DNA from: Adiantum capillus-veneris
Taxonomy: Eukaryota; Streptophyta; Polypodiopsida; Polypodiales; Pteridaceae
Assembly (NCBI GenBank): GCA_014529385.2
Contig: CM043948.1
Span: forward strand, 77,982,291 to 78,046,290
Length of the DNA: 64,000 bases
Direction of reading: 5' to 3'
Of this stretch, positions 40,748-52,553 are shown piece by piece. The notes under the pieces were generated by a model. That model had not been told where the DNA came from, did not search any database, and saw nothing but the letters and a program-made list of their open reading frames with translations. Both the position numbers and the translations under genes were made by a program. Every line of letters starts with the position of its first letter. The stretch's first letter is position 1.

Positions 40748-42190
40748 CACTAGAATGGTAATAGGACACTTTTATGTCCTTGGACACTTTTGTGTCCTAT
40801 TAAGTGACCATTTTGCTTGAATTATTTGAAGACTATGAAAATGAATTTCTAGGTGCTATATATCCACAAAGTTGCCTTATGAGTTGAAAAAAACTTAGCA
40901 TTTTTTTTGGAGTATCGATCTCACCATTAACCTTACTCTTGCACAACATTTTTGAACCTAAACTGTGTGAAAAAACGGATCCTGTTTTTGGTTTTTTTTC
41001 AATTTTTGGCAACTATACCACTCTAAACTTCATGTTTGTGAGGTTTAGATGGCTAGAGGCTAGGCCTTCATAGTTCGCAACATGTTTTGATGCTTGTAGG
41101 GAGAGCTAAGTGTTAAAATTGAAAGTTATGACCAATTTACAAGAATTGCATAATCCTGTTTTTTGGCCAAAATTAGCACTATTATGATTTTTTTGGTGGC
41201 TTTCTTGATATCCAAATTCAATTTTGATTGTGTAAGTGTAATGTATAACATAAAGCTAATCTTCCTTGAGTTTTGGGGGACCTAATATGCTATATAGCAT
41301 AGTATATGATGATGGTTGATTTTTTTGATTGTTGAAGAATACGATACATTTTAGAGTAGCAAGTATAACTTTCTCAATATTGCTAGTTTCTTAGGCCAAT
41401 TGTGTGTATTTTGTAGGTAGTAACCATATCTAATCATAGACTACAAACTTGGCTAGATATTGAGTAGTTTCTATGGGTTTCCAGAGGTCATAATGCTAAA
41501 CCCAGTTTTTTCATGTTTGCTGTATTTAGCACTTTATCATTGCCCCCAAGGTTACAATTATAAGAGATCCATTATCCTTTTGACATGCTCCATGGCTCCT
41601 TTTGAATCCAAAGGCCCAAAGGGAACTAAGAACACATGTATATAGTATCTATATTGAGTGTGCCTATAGAAACTTTGATGATAGTTCTACAGAGTGGAAA
41701 AAATGCAACTTTTTTGTACCTATTTTTTTTGCCCAAAAAAACATTAGTGAGGTAGAAGAAACCATATGTTTTGGTCACCAACCCATTGGAGTTAACGGGG
41801 CATTTTATCTCAGGTCCTACAAAAATCCCCACTCTTATTTATATGCAATCAACCGTAAGAAATTGCTGTTTTGGGAAAAATGCACTGGTCCATCAACTTT
41901 GGAGGCTTGTAGTGACCAAGGGATGAGAAAAATTACAAGTTTCTCATTTTTTCCATATGTAGTAGTTATTGAACTATAAGCTCATGAAAGGATTTTTCAA
42001 AATGACTAGATCTACTATGGTTTTGGAATTTTTTCCCAAAACCCTGAAAGGACACTTTTATGTCCTGTTAGGTTACCATTCTAGTGTTAATTCTTATTGG
42101 TTCTTTTTATTAAGTTTTTTTAAATTAATTAAACTAGATTTACTCTAGATTAATTCTCATTGGTCCACCTCCAAGGCCATCCAATAGGAA
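40639..42190. repeat. CATTGG...CCAATAG inverted-repeat cluster (interrupted)
   Basis: CATTGGACCCCTTTGCCTCC-TGGCCAATAGG (40639-40670), CATTGGACCCC ... TGTCCAATAG (40700-40730) and CATTGGTCC ... CATCCAATAGG (42158-42188), plus TTATTGG at 42095. The TTAA element copy 2 sits inside the cluster. Confidence 0.6.
40748..42086. mobile_element. TTAA-flanked non-autonomous DNA element, copy 2
   Basis: 1339 bp, one base longer than copy 1 and collinear with it. TTAA lies on both sides (40744-40747, 42087-42090). Ends are CACTAGAATGGTAA ... TTACCATTCTAGTG. Bases 7-9 of the terminal repeat differ from copy 1 (AAT versus GTT) but match between the two ends of each copy. Two GGACACTTTT-A/G-TGTCC motifs lie at the left end and one at the right. 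No transposase. Confidence 0.8.
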
Positions 42191-42960
42191 CTGAGTACAC
42201 CTTGTGGGCATCTGGGCTAGGGAACTGACATGTGTCCCTCATTCTCTTTGTGTAAAGGGATCTTGTGTGTATGTGTGTGTGTGAGTTTCTCTCTCTCCTA
42301 CTTCTAGGGATCGCCCCCTCCTATGTAGGGATGGTTGAAGACTTTTGGGACACACACAAAGCATCCAGTTTCCCTAGGCTTTTGACCTTTGGACAAAACC
42401 TTTGAATTTTGGAACCTTAGCATTTTGGAAGTCTTAATGGGCTAAACCTTAGGGTCTTTTAAGCCCATTGGTGCACATTGGTCTTTTGCAGATGGCCCCC
42501 TTTTGGATCCCTATTTTCCCACCTTTGGATCCCTACTATGGCCGGTCTGCTAGCTTAACCAATATTCTAACTTTTTCTACCCTGGCACTTCCCCATATTA
42601 AATGATCAATCTAACATGAGAAAATCATTTAGAAGAATTAGATATTGATTATTATGACAGTTAGGAAATCCTTCTCTATCTAAGAGTATTATCCAAGTCA
42701 AAAGTGTCAACAAGAAAAAAACCACAATTCTTGGTATCTGGCACACTTTTCTCAGTTATGAAAATGGGGTTGTAGCTCAAGACTCTTTGGTCATGCCTAC
42801 TAGAACTATGGAGGGCAACATAAACCTTGGACGCATGTGGATGTTGGAAACTGCACTATTGATTGGGGTACTGGTAGTTTCACGACGCGACCATCAATTC
42901 TTACCCCTATCATTGAAGCAAAGTCACCTACATTGCAGACTCTAGCGAAGTTGTAGGATA
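42091..42960. other. no gene seen
   Basis: AT-rich non-coding sequence with a GT run near 42270. No coding signal. Confidence 0.45.
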
Positions 42961-43644
42961 GCCGAGATCCACAAACCAAAGTGGTTAACTCGTCCTTGCC
43001 GGGTTGACCATGAACCTAGCACTCCAACACTTGTAGTTGTAGCAAGAAGTAATATTGCAAGTACTCAACTTGCACGACCTAAGAGTACATATCAATGGGT
43101 CCCCAAGGACTGACTTCTAGATACGTCAACCCTTCCATCCATTTCAAGAAAAACTTCTCATGGAAAACCAAGAGCACACTCTAGGAGAGTCAAGACCAAA
43201 TGACGATGGATTCCAAAACGACTATTAGAAGCCCAAGGCTACTATGATTGAAATGATCAAATTTGGGTACCTAAATGTAAAATGTGTCTTTCCCTATCAC
43301 CTACAAAACCATGTGAGTCAATCTGCATAACTTCAAAGCCAATGGCAGACCATGGAAAGAGAAAGATCACAGAATGCTACACAGCTATTCCAAAGCTAGT
43401 TTGGGTTCCAAGGCAAAACCAAATTATTCCACCTAGCGCAGGAAGGGGGGAGTCCCATGAAGCTTCTAGATTCTCATGTAATGCATCCATAGAGGTAAAA
43501 GCCTCTCCACAGCCTCCACCTACAATAGTGGACCTCCATAAAGCTAGAAAGGAATCCACACCTCCCAGTGTTCGACAATCACCTGATGAAACCACTTCAA
43601 GCTCGATCTTGGGAGAGTACCTTACCACCCTTGCAACTCAATGA
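42961..43644 (+). pseudogene. decayed ORF with recurring WVP/WIP motif
   Basis: In one frame with several stops the reading gives YQWVPKD, RWIPKRLL, IWVPKCKM and LVWVPRQNQ at spacings of about 20-45 residues, then a Ser/Pro-rich tail (43282-43644 is open, 120 aa). This looks like a degenerate repetitive linker of a retroelement polyprotein. I do not recognise the family. Confidence 0.4.
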
Positions 43645-44315
43645 GGCACCTAAGGTAATAGAAAACTAGTGGAAAAAATCCTCACCTATTACCAGCTGGA
43701 ACAATTGGTTTCAAAGGGTGACAAGCACATTTCAAACAGTACAACCTACCCAAAGAAGGGGGGAGTCCTCACTCAGGTCAATATTTTGGATCCTCATCCT
43801 CTTAAATTTTCTTCTCTGACATCTGAACTCTGCAATTGAGGTACTGTATATACATTGCCTTATGAGACTAAGCTTCAGAAACGGCATCAGGCACACAAAG
43901 CGTCAACTAGCTCTCATGGCCAAACCGGATGTCCGTTTGCCACCAAACTTCACGACCGGATTTCCTAGACCATCAACAACCAATTCCTATGGTGGTAGAC
44001 CACCACAAGTCATCGACAACATATAAACGCAACCATGGGTGCTTCCAAAGCGACAAATTGCCAAACAGAGCGCTGGTGAAGCCAAAGCCAACAAAAACCA
44101 TATGGCAAGGATCCCCAAGGAACCATGAAGCTATGGAGACTAACATCAAGAAATTTCATCGCCGAAAAGCACTCCAAGAGTCAGAAAATGAAATAGAGGC
44201 TGTGAAAGCCAAACAGGGAGTTTTTTCCTATCTTTTAACCTTTTTTTTTGAAATAGGACTTAAAGGGGACTCAGGGCGTGTACCAATAGCATTTCTTATA
44301 AAAAAATTCATCAGG
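43645..44315. other. weak ORF region, nothing assigned
   Basis: An open frame at 43929-44411 (160 aa) has no recognisable motif. Possibly element leader. Confidence 0.3.
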
Positions 44316-45156
44316 AGACATCCTACGCATAGGATGTCTCAAGGCCATGTTTGGGCACCAAACTCAACATCTCACCTAATACACAGCTTCTGCTTAGCTT
44401 ATACATGCTAGCCATCAAGTTTCATCACATTTGGACAAAAGTTGACCTCATATGCGTCAAAAAACTAAAAGTCACAGCATAGAGGCAATGATGGGTCATA
44501 GACCTACCAAAACTAGTCCAAATCACATGAAACTTGCACAATATACTCATTAGCACATTGCCAAGCTAACTGTGGGGTCAGATATGAAAATTAATGAAAT
44601 AGACATCCTACACGTAGGATGTCTAAATGACCTATTTGACCTCCAGCTAGTGTTTTTGAGTTCCAAATATCTTTATTTCATCTTCACAAACTCATATATC
44701 AAATTTCAATCCAGACAAATCACATTTGGCCCCCAAAACCTCCAAGATGCACTTTCTGAGCCTAAAAACACTACACATGCTCCTACAACACCAATGCTTA
44801 TCCAAATCAAAATCTAAGGGCAAGGCCATGTTCTACGTGCTAAGGGCTACCCACATAACCAAATTCAAGTCATTCTGAGAAAATAGACATCTTACGCATA
44901 GGATGTCTCCAATATCATATTGACCTTCTGTGCAGGAATTGACTTCATGGGAGTCTTTTACATGGTACAAGAAGCCTATATATCAAATTTCAACCCAATT
45001 GAATATCATTTGCCACCTGTTTAGGCCAATTTGTGAGCCAAAAGCCTAAATCTGCTCAAAATTGCACTTTTTGATGTCCAAACCAAATTCCAAGTACATA
45101 GCCTGTCAAGTTTCATCAAAATCAGAGAAGGTCGACATCCTACACGTAGGATGTCT
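44316..45156. repeat. four regularly spaced 24-bp palindromes
   Basis: Copies lie at 44316-44339, 44601-44624, 44885-44908 and 45133-45156, with spacings of 285, 284 and 248. The arms AGACATCCTA(C) and (G)TAGGATGTCT are 10-11 bp. Copies 1 and 3 have centre CGCA; copies 2 and 4 have centre AC between 11-bp arms. Copy 3 has one C-to-T change and copy 4 starts with C. Sequence between copies is only loosely similar (CATATATCAAATTTCAA-type words recur). The array ends 170 nt before the next long ORF. Confidence 0.85.
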
Positions 45157-45322
45157 ACATGCTTATTTTTTAGCCAAAAATATAATGTGGACACATGCAG
45201 AGTTTCCCTAGTCCCTTTTGAGTTATTATTTCAATTTTCAAGTCATTTGGGTAGTCAGAACTCAGTTTATCAGTTAATCTGAAGAAAACGCTAACTTTGG
45301 ACTACTGAGTGCAACAGGATCT

Positions 45323-48300
45323 ATGGCAGCCACAAAATCACCTGCAAAGAAGAAGAGGATGACTATCAAGGACTACTTAGAAGAAGTGGAGCCTTTTGTT
45401 ATCCCAGAGGGAACCCTGAAGCCCACAAGCACTTGGATTCAAGATGACGTGCTAGAAACCAATGATCTGAGAATCTACCAAGGAGTATTTAAAGATCTGG
45501 AGGGAAATGCAGTGGAGCTACCCATGATACCTCAAGAGCTCAATGAATTTTTCAGGAGAAAGATGGGGGACTACTTGGAGAAACTGGATCTCCACAATTA
45601 CTTTGAAGCCTTGCCAGCAGGGATTGATGTTAAAAGAGTGTGGGAATTTGTCACCACAATCAAAGAGGATGGCATAGCCAGAGTTATAAATCTGCAAGGA
45701 AAGCCTAATACAGTGATTGTCATCACATAAAAGGTGGTGGCAGCAACACTTGACATCTCTAACAAAGGAGACAGTGTGACAAAGAGGCGAGATGACATTA
45801 AGGTCTACTCGGAAAAGAAGAATAACTATACATTTGAGGATATTGCAAACACGAAGGTGGCTATCATGAGCCAACTATACAATTAGTACTTGCACATGTG
45901 TACCAAGCAGCCACAAAAATAGAGGATGCCACCTGGAGCTATTGCCACCACTTTCACCTGGGCGATGCAGAAGAGCAAACCAAAGGAGATAAACTATGCT
46001 GCTTACATTCACGACAATCTTGTGAAGATGGGTACCAAAAATCCCACCTATATTGTGCATGGTGAGTTGATAACCAAAGTCATCTATGGAGCATTGCATG
46101 CCAAGGGAAATTGGCCTCTACCTCCCTCACAAAATGATTGGCTCATGCTGAAGGAAGACAAAGAAGAAGAACCTCCTAAGGCGCCGAGGGTAGCCACAAG
46201 GTTGAAGCACCATTTAGAGACAATGCTAGAAGAGCCGCTCGAGCCAAAAAAGAGAACGAAAGAAACTCTATAGGGTCCAGTAAAGGAAACAAAGTCACAA
46301 AAAGCGGTAAGGCTAGAAAGGCTAATGGAAAGTTTCAAAGCTGAGAGAGCGCTAAAGGGGATCTGAGTGAGTTATGGAAGCCATCACTTGAGGCTATGTC
46401 TGGATCATCTCGAAGGATTCAAAGGGATCGGTTTGAAGATTATATCAAGAATTTCGAGATCTTAGATGCTACAATGGAGAATATCAAAAATATACCTTTT
46501 ACAGAAGAAGAGGTTGACGATGTGAGACAGCAGCTGCTATAAGAGCAGGAAGGCCAAGAAAGAGAGAGGAAAACAAAGGCGGATCGGGATTTCAAGAAGA
46601 AGCAACAAACTCCACCATCAAGATGAGAATCCAGCCCACCACCATCACCACCTCCTCTTAGTCCTCCCCAAACCTGACAAAAAGAGGAGTTGAACAAACC
46701 TGATGGGCAACAAGACTCCAAGGAAGAGAAGAACAAAGAGGAAGAGCAAAAGACAGATGTTGAGCCAAAAGATGAGAAGCCAGATCCAAAAGAAAGAAAC
46801 TATAGAATATTTCTTGATCTCTTAGATGTGCTGGATACTCTCGAGAAGAGGAAACTAATGCAGCTTTTGAGTTGTCAAGCACTAGACCCAAGGAATATAT
46901 GTTGAGCCCTCCATTAGTGGAGTTGAAGAAAATGGCCACAAATCAGTGGATTTATAGCCACAAACCAATGATTGCGATGAAATGATGCAAAACTTCACCT
47001 TGCTCAGAGCAAGGTCTATGGCCACTGAGATTGAAATTGATAATCTCAAAAAAATGAAGTTCATATCAAAGCCAAAGTGGACTCGCTGCAAAAGTAGGAC
47101 AAAGAGAACACAGAGAAACAAACCAAGCTGCAAGCCGATCTGGAGGCGGCACTAAAAAGATGCCAAGAGATGGAAAGACACAGTCAAGCAGCAGAAGAAA
47201 AGCTTCAAAGAGCAGAGGAGGAGTACAAGAAAATCAGCAAATCACTGACAGATGCGGAGAAAGAGAGGGACAATTTGACACTCCAGCTTGCTGATGAGTC
47301 CAAATAAGTTGAAACTTTGAGGAATGCTGAGGAAAAAGCTGAGCTAGAACATGAGGCAAACCAAGATGAAGTGATAGAGCTAAAGGATCATATGAAAGTG
47401 AAAGATCAGACCATCTAGAGGCTAAGGGCATCTCCGGCCAGAGTCAGAGCTGCTACCTCGACTAGCATTGCTTCAGAGAATGATATATATGAAGAAAAGA
47501 TGAAGGAACTCTAAAAGGAGTTGACACTAGAGAAGAGACAAAGACTGATGCTGGCCAAGGGCTCCCTAGTAATGCAAAACCGTATGGAAGATGAGAACAA
47601 GGCCATGAAAGATAAGCTAGAAGCCTTGAAAAGGAAGATGGACGAGGATCTAAAGAGGATGCAAACAGAAAATGAAGACACCAAGAGGAATCTAAAAGAG
47701 GCTGAAAATGCCAATGCAGAATTGAACGACCTCTTAGTGAACATGGGGGATCAAGATGAACAGGAAAAGAAAGCATATCAGAAGCGGATAGATGAGCTGA
47801 AAGGCCAATAGTAGACTGAAGATCAACACTTGATCCCAGGGCCAACAGCAATGGAAGGCATTGACATAGACAATGTGTGAGATCCAATGGACACCACAAT
47901 GCAATAGGACATACTTGTGGGACCATTCCAAGAACCCCAGGATCTGACACTGAGAAGAAGAAGAAAATCTACAAAAGGCAATAGAAGTGGCAATAAAAGA
48001 CACGGCCAAAGAAGCAATGGAGTGGGAGCAGAGAGTATTTAAGTCTATGACCATTCAGAAGTTAGATGCCAATGTCATTCGGCATGTATGGCTACAACCT
48101 TCTCTCCCATATCCTCTTCTCAAGTATGAAGCTGCTACAATAAACAAGCGGATTTAAGAGGAGCCAATAGTGCCACTATACAAAGAAGATATCTCCAAAC
48201 CAGAAGGAGTTAAGCTGATTGTGGACTCTCAGCCAAAATGGAGAAATGCATGGCTAACCAAATACCCACAGTATTTAGCTCATCTGGTAGAGGCGCCTAA

Positions 48301-48634
48301 AAGAATCAGAGACAACCTTAGCTTTTGTCCTCTACCAAGGATGCGGACTTGGAAAGAACAAGAGCTACTGCAGAAAAGCCACCCCACATGGCTCAACTAC
48401 CCAAATCTGTCAGGCTTGAAGGCAGGCGAGAGAATGAGTGAGAAATACATGTTGAAAACCCTAACGGGCGCCATTAAATTGTTCACTGGCTCGCCTGAAC
48501 TCTCTTGCATCATGCTCATAAAAATTTGTAAAACCCTTCTAACAGTTTTTGAAATCTTTAAACCTGGACAGGCAACAGACAGCATCTTCTTCTTCCAAGA
48601 CACATATAGATGTGTATATGATCTGTCTGCTTAG
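45323..48634 (+). pseudogene. long decayed coiled-coil ORF of a pol-less LTR element
   Basis: It starts MAATKSPAKKKRMTIKDYL at 45323, with a Lys-rich start and a globular part (IPEGTLKPTSTWIQDD; IHDNLVKMGTKNPTYIVHGELI, near 46005-46070). A frame change near 46355 precedes a charged region, then a long coiled coil (about 46690-47810; for example EKLQRAEEEYKKISKSL and MEDENKAMKDKLEALKRKM). A C-terminal part (48170-48634) holds KWRNAWLTKYPQYLAHLVE. More than a dozen stops, mostly TAA/TAG/TGA where CAA/CAG/CGA would fit. No zinc knuckle, protease, RT or integrase. Followed by a PPT and LTR, it is probably the only gene of a non-autonomous LTR element. Confidence 0.6.
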
Positions 48635-48862
48635 CCTTCCCATGAGGTGATACATGCCCTTTATCAACGAATCATGTTTTTGTCCTCGTATCATCTCCAG
48701 GCCTTTGAAGAATCCTTCTACACCGGTTTCTTCACCATCGATACATAAATATTCGGCCCTACATTACTGGCCCAGCATGCACGGTATGAGTCTCTTCTGA
48801 AGATGCACGAAAGCCTCCACTGAAGAAGCAGCTCTACTGCCATGTCGAGGACGACATGAACT

Positions 48863-48874
48863 AGGAGGGGGGAG
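48863..48874 (+). promoter_or_regulatory. polypurine tract
   Basis: AGGAGGGGGGAG directly abuts the LTR start TGTTAGCGG. It is very like the tract of the LARD-like element. Confidence 0.75.
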
Positions 48875-49806
48875 TGTTAGCGGCTGGACACATCCAACGG
48901 AGGATGATTGCCTGGCAGGATATTATTTTTCTTTGTAATTATTCCTTCATTGAGAAAAACCGTCATTTCACCTTTGTAAATAGTGGGGCTTGTAGAAGCT
49001 TCCAGATTTTATCCCATTTTTGACATTTAGACTGAGTGAATGGTTAAATTGGAACATTAGGGTTTGAGATTGTAAGATATTTATACCACTTTTGACCTTA
49101 ATGCAAAAAACCTTTTGTCATTTTATAAGTTTTTGTTTGTGTGAGTTGAGCGTACTCTGTGTACGAGAGAGAGTGAGAGTTTTATCTTGACACTACGCGT
49201 GCACCGATGGTCGGAATCGAGTGCCAAGAAGTGTAGCATGTTGCCCCCGAAGAGAGCTAAACGCCAACACCTACATTGCAGGTGTACGGTCCAGCTTTGT
49301 GAGATCTACCCACGAGCTATATCTAGTGATTCGATGAGCATACGTTGTTTTTTTTCACATTTGAGCATATTCACGCGTTCGCATTGAGTAGAGCTACACA
49401 TTAGGAACTTTAGTTTTTGGAAATGACGACCTGCAAATTTTGACCAAACATCCTACGTGATTTTGCATCATGTGTTTAGGGTGGGGATTTTGGTTTATGG
49501 ACCTTAGGGAGAGCGACCTATTGGTGTTAATAGGGTTTCCTTCAAGTTTTGTGGCATTTCCAGAATGTTTGATGGGTATTTGACTCTTGAAAGCATCATA
49601 GGAAATCTCCTCTTATGTAATCCTGAAGGCTGTAGCTTAGACATTGGGTAGATACCTCTGTAAGAAGTACTCAAGAGTCGGTCGAGTGTAGGTTGACACC
49701 TTATGCTTGCTTCCATGCGCCTGCAGGCGAGCTTCCTCCTTAGCTGACAAATCTTGTTAGGTGAGTTATCATTGTGCTGACGTCCGTCGCGGCGTATCCG
49801 CCAACA
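48875..49806 (+). repeat. 3' LTR of the coiled-coil element
   Basis: 932 bp, starting TGTTAGCGG and ending CCGCCAACA, so the inverted ends match at 8 of 9 positions. No 5' partner was found in the window, so the boundary rests on the PPT and the ends. Confidence 0.65.
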
Positions 49807-49976
49807 GATACCCTTTTTGTTTTTCTCAAGTGTTTCACATCTGCTACCCTGTACTTTCTTGCGAATGGGATTTGGTAGAGAAACTTTCGCTTGAGAGAAA
49901 ATTTGAGGAGTTAGAATGGCTGATACGTCTATGGATAACTAGTGATCCCTAACTAGTAGTATAAAATTTTTCTCCA

Positions 49977-50189
49977 GTGGCACATGCTTATTCTTTTGCA
50001 CAAGATGAGTATCCATGCATAGCGAGGTTCTTGATCAACACGCCTTTGCAAGAGGATGATGAAGAAGAAATAATAGAGACTGAGGAAGACTATGGTCTCA
50101 CTGAAAATGATTTCAATCATCTAGATGATGAGGATAGAGGCCTAGCCTTAGGGATGCCCCCCGGTTTATATAATATCCTCTTTCCTTGA
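49977..50189 (+). CDS. unknown acidic 70-aa ORF
   Basis: It carries a strongly acidic middle (EDDEEEIIETEEDY) and ends GMPPGLYNILFP. The frame is open before the first Met. No match recognised. It lies between an LTR end (49806) and the 3' end of the minus-strand gypsy element, and may be a leftover of either. Confidence 0.25.
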   Translation: MAHAYSFAQDEYPCIARFLINTPLQEDDEEEIIETEEDYGLTENDFNHLDDEDRGLALGMPPGLYNILFP

Positions 50190-50439
50190 TTCTAAAAGGG
50201 ATGACAGATAGGTAGGTTAGGGGTCTGGATCATGTTTTGAGTTTGTTTTCTAGGAGTTTTAAATTTTTCACACTAACATGCCTCCTAGAAGTATATTGCC
50301 TTGTTGTTTGATATTGTTATGTAGGACTTATATTGAAAGGGTGGTGGTAATGCATGTGTTAGTCTCCACCCAATTGTGCTATCTTATAGCCTCCCCCTAG
50401 TGTACACATTGTCTGGCCGTGCCAATGGCCTTGCCCGTA

Positions 50440-51990
50440 GGACCCATTTCCTCACGTTACGCCCCCTTGGAGAGTTGTTTTTGTCCTCGAAATTGAACGT
50501 AGTAGAATGTTTCTTAAGTGTGGAGACATTCTCCCATGTAGGACCTTCTTCAGCTCTATCTAGTCATTTTACCAACAGCTGTCATTTGACATGATGTTTG
50601 GTGCGAAGCTCATGAGAATCAAAAATCTTTTCGGGCTCATGAGGGATGCTTGGCGGTTCGATAAGGTCAAATAACACACCTTTGTCAATGACATTATCAT
50701 TTTGTCCCAGCTGCTTTCGTAATAAACGGCTAACATGAAAAACAGGATGAACTCGTGAGTGCTCTGAAAGAGATAACTTATAGGCCACTTGACCTATACA
50801 TTTGAGAATGGTAAACAGTCAACAATAGCATGGTGAAAGTTTAGCAACTTTCCCGTCATCAGGATTTATGAATGCTCCGGAACTTTGACGAAAACCTTGT
50901 CTCCTTCTTCAAAAGTAGCAAGACAATGATGCTCATCTACGTACTTCTTATATCGATCTTGAGCTTGCTTAACATTCTGTCGAGCAACTCAAAGCATGTC
51001 AAAATGGTCTTGGAGAAAATCCTTCTCTTGTTGTATCTTCTCCTTAGCCGACCCCATCGTAACGGGTGATCTAGGTTGAAATCTATACAAAAATCATAAA
51101 TGGACTAAACCCTGTAGTCACATGCTTTGAATTATTATAAGCAAATTCCAATATAGGTAAGTAGACTTCCCAATTGGTTCGCTTCTTGCTAACGTACACT
51201 CGTAGCATATCCTCTATCACTTGATTAACTCTTTCTATTTGATCATCCATTTCTGGATGATCAGCCATACTTAGATTAAGTTTAGTTTCCAACTTTTGGA
51301 ACACGGCTCTCCAGAAGTGATTATCAAACTTTCAATCTCTATCACTAATTATACTAGCTGGTAGACCATAGCTGGTATATATATGCTCTACAAATAACCA
51401 TGATAATTCCGATGTCTGAACAATAATCTTAGTGGGAATGAATGGACCCATCTTGGTGAGACGGTCTACAATTACCCATATGGCATCATGGCCACGATTT
51501 GTAGTAGGTAGTCCTACTACAAAATCCATAGAGATACTCTCCTACTTACCTTGTGGAATCTCTAAATGATGTAAAAGGCCACCTACCTTGAGGAGCTCTG
51601 CCTTCTTAACCTGGCACTTCTAGCAATTTAGTACGTACTCTTGAACATCATGATGTAATCCGGGCCAATAAAATTGCCATCGAACTAAGGCATACGTCTT
51701 ACGAATACCTGGATGACTAGCACTTGGACTATCGTGACACTCAAATAAGATATGGTGCCTAGTGTCTGAGTCCTTTGGCACACATACTCTACCTTTGTGG
51801 AGTAAGTAGCCATCATTAATGGAAAAATTCTTCCATTGCTTAAGCTCTTCCTGAGTAGGGGTGGAGCTATGTGTGTTGGAGTTTCTATCTACGCGTGCAG
51901 AGACATGTGAGCGTGAGGGATCCATTTTTAAAACTGCACTCCATACTTTAGCATATGATCGATCTTGTGCACACTTGCCACGTAATGACT
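50440..51990 (-). pseudogene. pol: integrase and chromodomain tail
   Basis: The zinc domain reads HDSPSASHPGIRKT ... C-stop-KC (the stop replaces Q). The DDE core reads SMDFVVGLP, IISDRD and DQIERVNQVIEDML. The C-terminal domain reads YKLSLSEHSRVHPVFHVS. At 50440-50581 a chromodomain-like end follows (QLLVK-stop-LDRAEEGPTWEN, FNFEDK), with the stop at a usual Trp. Several frame breaks occur between 51083 and 51620. Confidence 0.8.
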
Positions 51991-52497
51991 CTAAACATCC
52001 ACTCTTTATTTTTGTGAAAGCAAGTGAATTAATCTGAGGCATCTGACTTAGTGCATCCGCTACTACATTATATCGCCCCTTGCAATATCCTAGTTTACAA
52101 TCATAATCTTGAAGGATTTCGGACCATCTAGCTTTATGGCCCTTCAAGTCTGTTTGAGTAGTAAACCATTTGATACTCTCATGGTCAAAAACTACTTCAA
52201 ACTTGACACCATATAAATAGTGTTGCCACTTTCGTAAAGCGTGAATTATAGCATAGAGCTCTCTCTCATAGATAGAATAATTCCATATAACCTTTTACTT
52301 TCAAAGGCTATAGGTCTTCCCTCCTCAAGAAGTACCACACCAATTGCTTTATCAATCTCTACCAGAAACGAGTTAAGTGGGTCGACAATTGCTAGGATGG
52401 GAGCAATGGCTATAGCTACCTTGAGCTGTTTGAAGCTGCATTTTTGGGCTTCTTTCCAAGAAAATGTCTTACCTTTTTCTTTAGGTTGATCCATCAT
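51991..52497 (-). pseudogene. pol: RNase H
   Basis: FLVEIDKAIGVVLLEEGRPIAFESKRL, then in a shifted frame the end ARWSEILQDYDCKLGY ... NVVADALSQMP. The first catalytic motif reads VEID where VxTDAS is usual. Confidence 0.7.
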
Positions 52498-52553
52498 AGG
52501 AACAAAAATTTTGGCATAATCATGGATATATTGTCAATAAAATCCAACCATGC

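Noticed and set aside
47290-47320. Hammerhead-ribozyme-like CTGATGAGTCC ... GTTGAAAC
   Set aside because: Stem II would need GGAC after the loop, but AAGTT is present. No flanking stems I and III pair. The stretch lies in the coiled-coil reading frame (LADESK, stop, VETL).
46440-47950. Minus-strand ORFs of 80-160 aa
   Set aside because: Antisense shadows of the coiled-coil region, Leu/Ser-rich by base composition.
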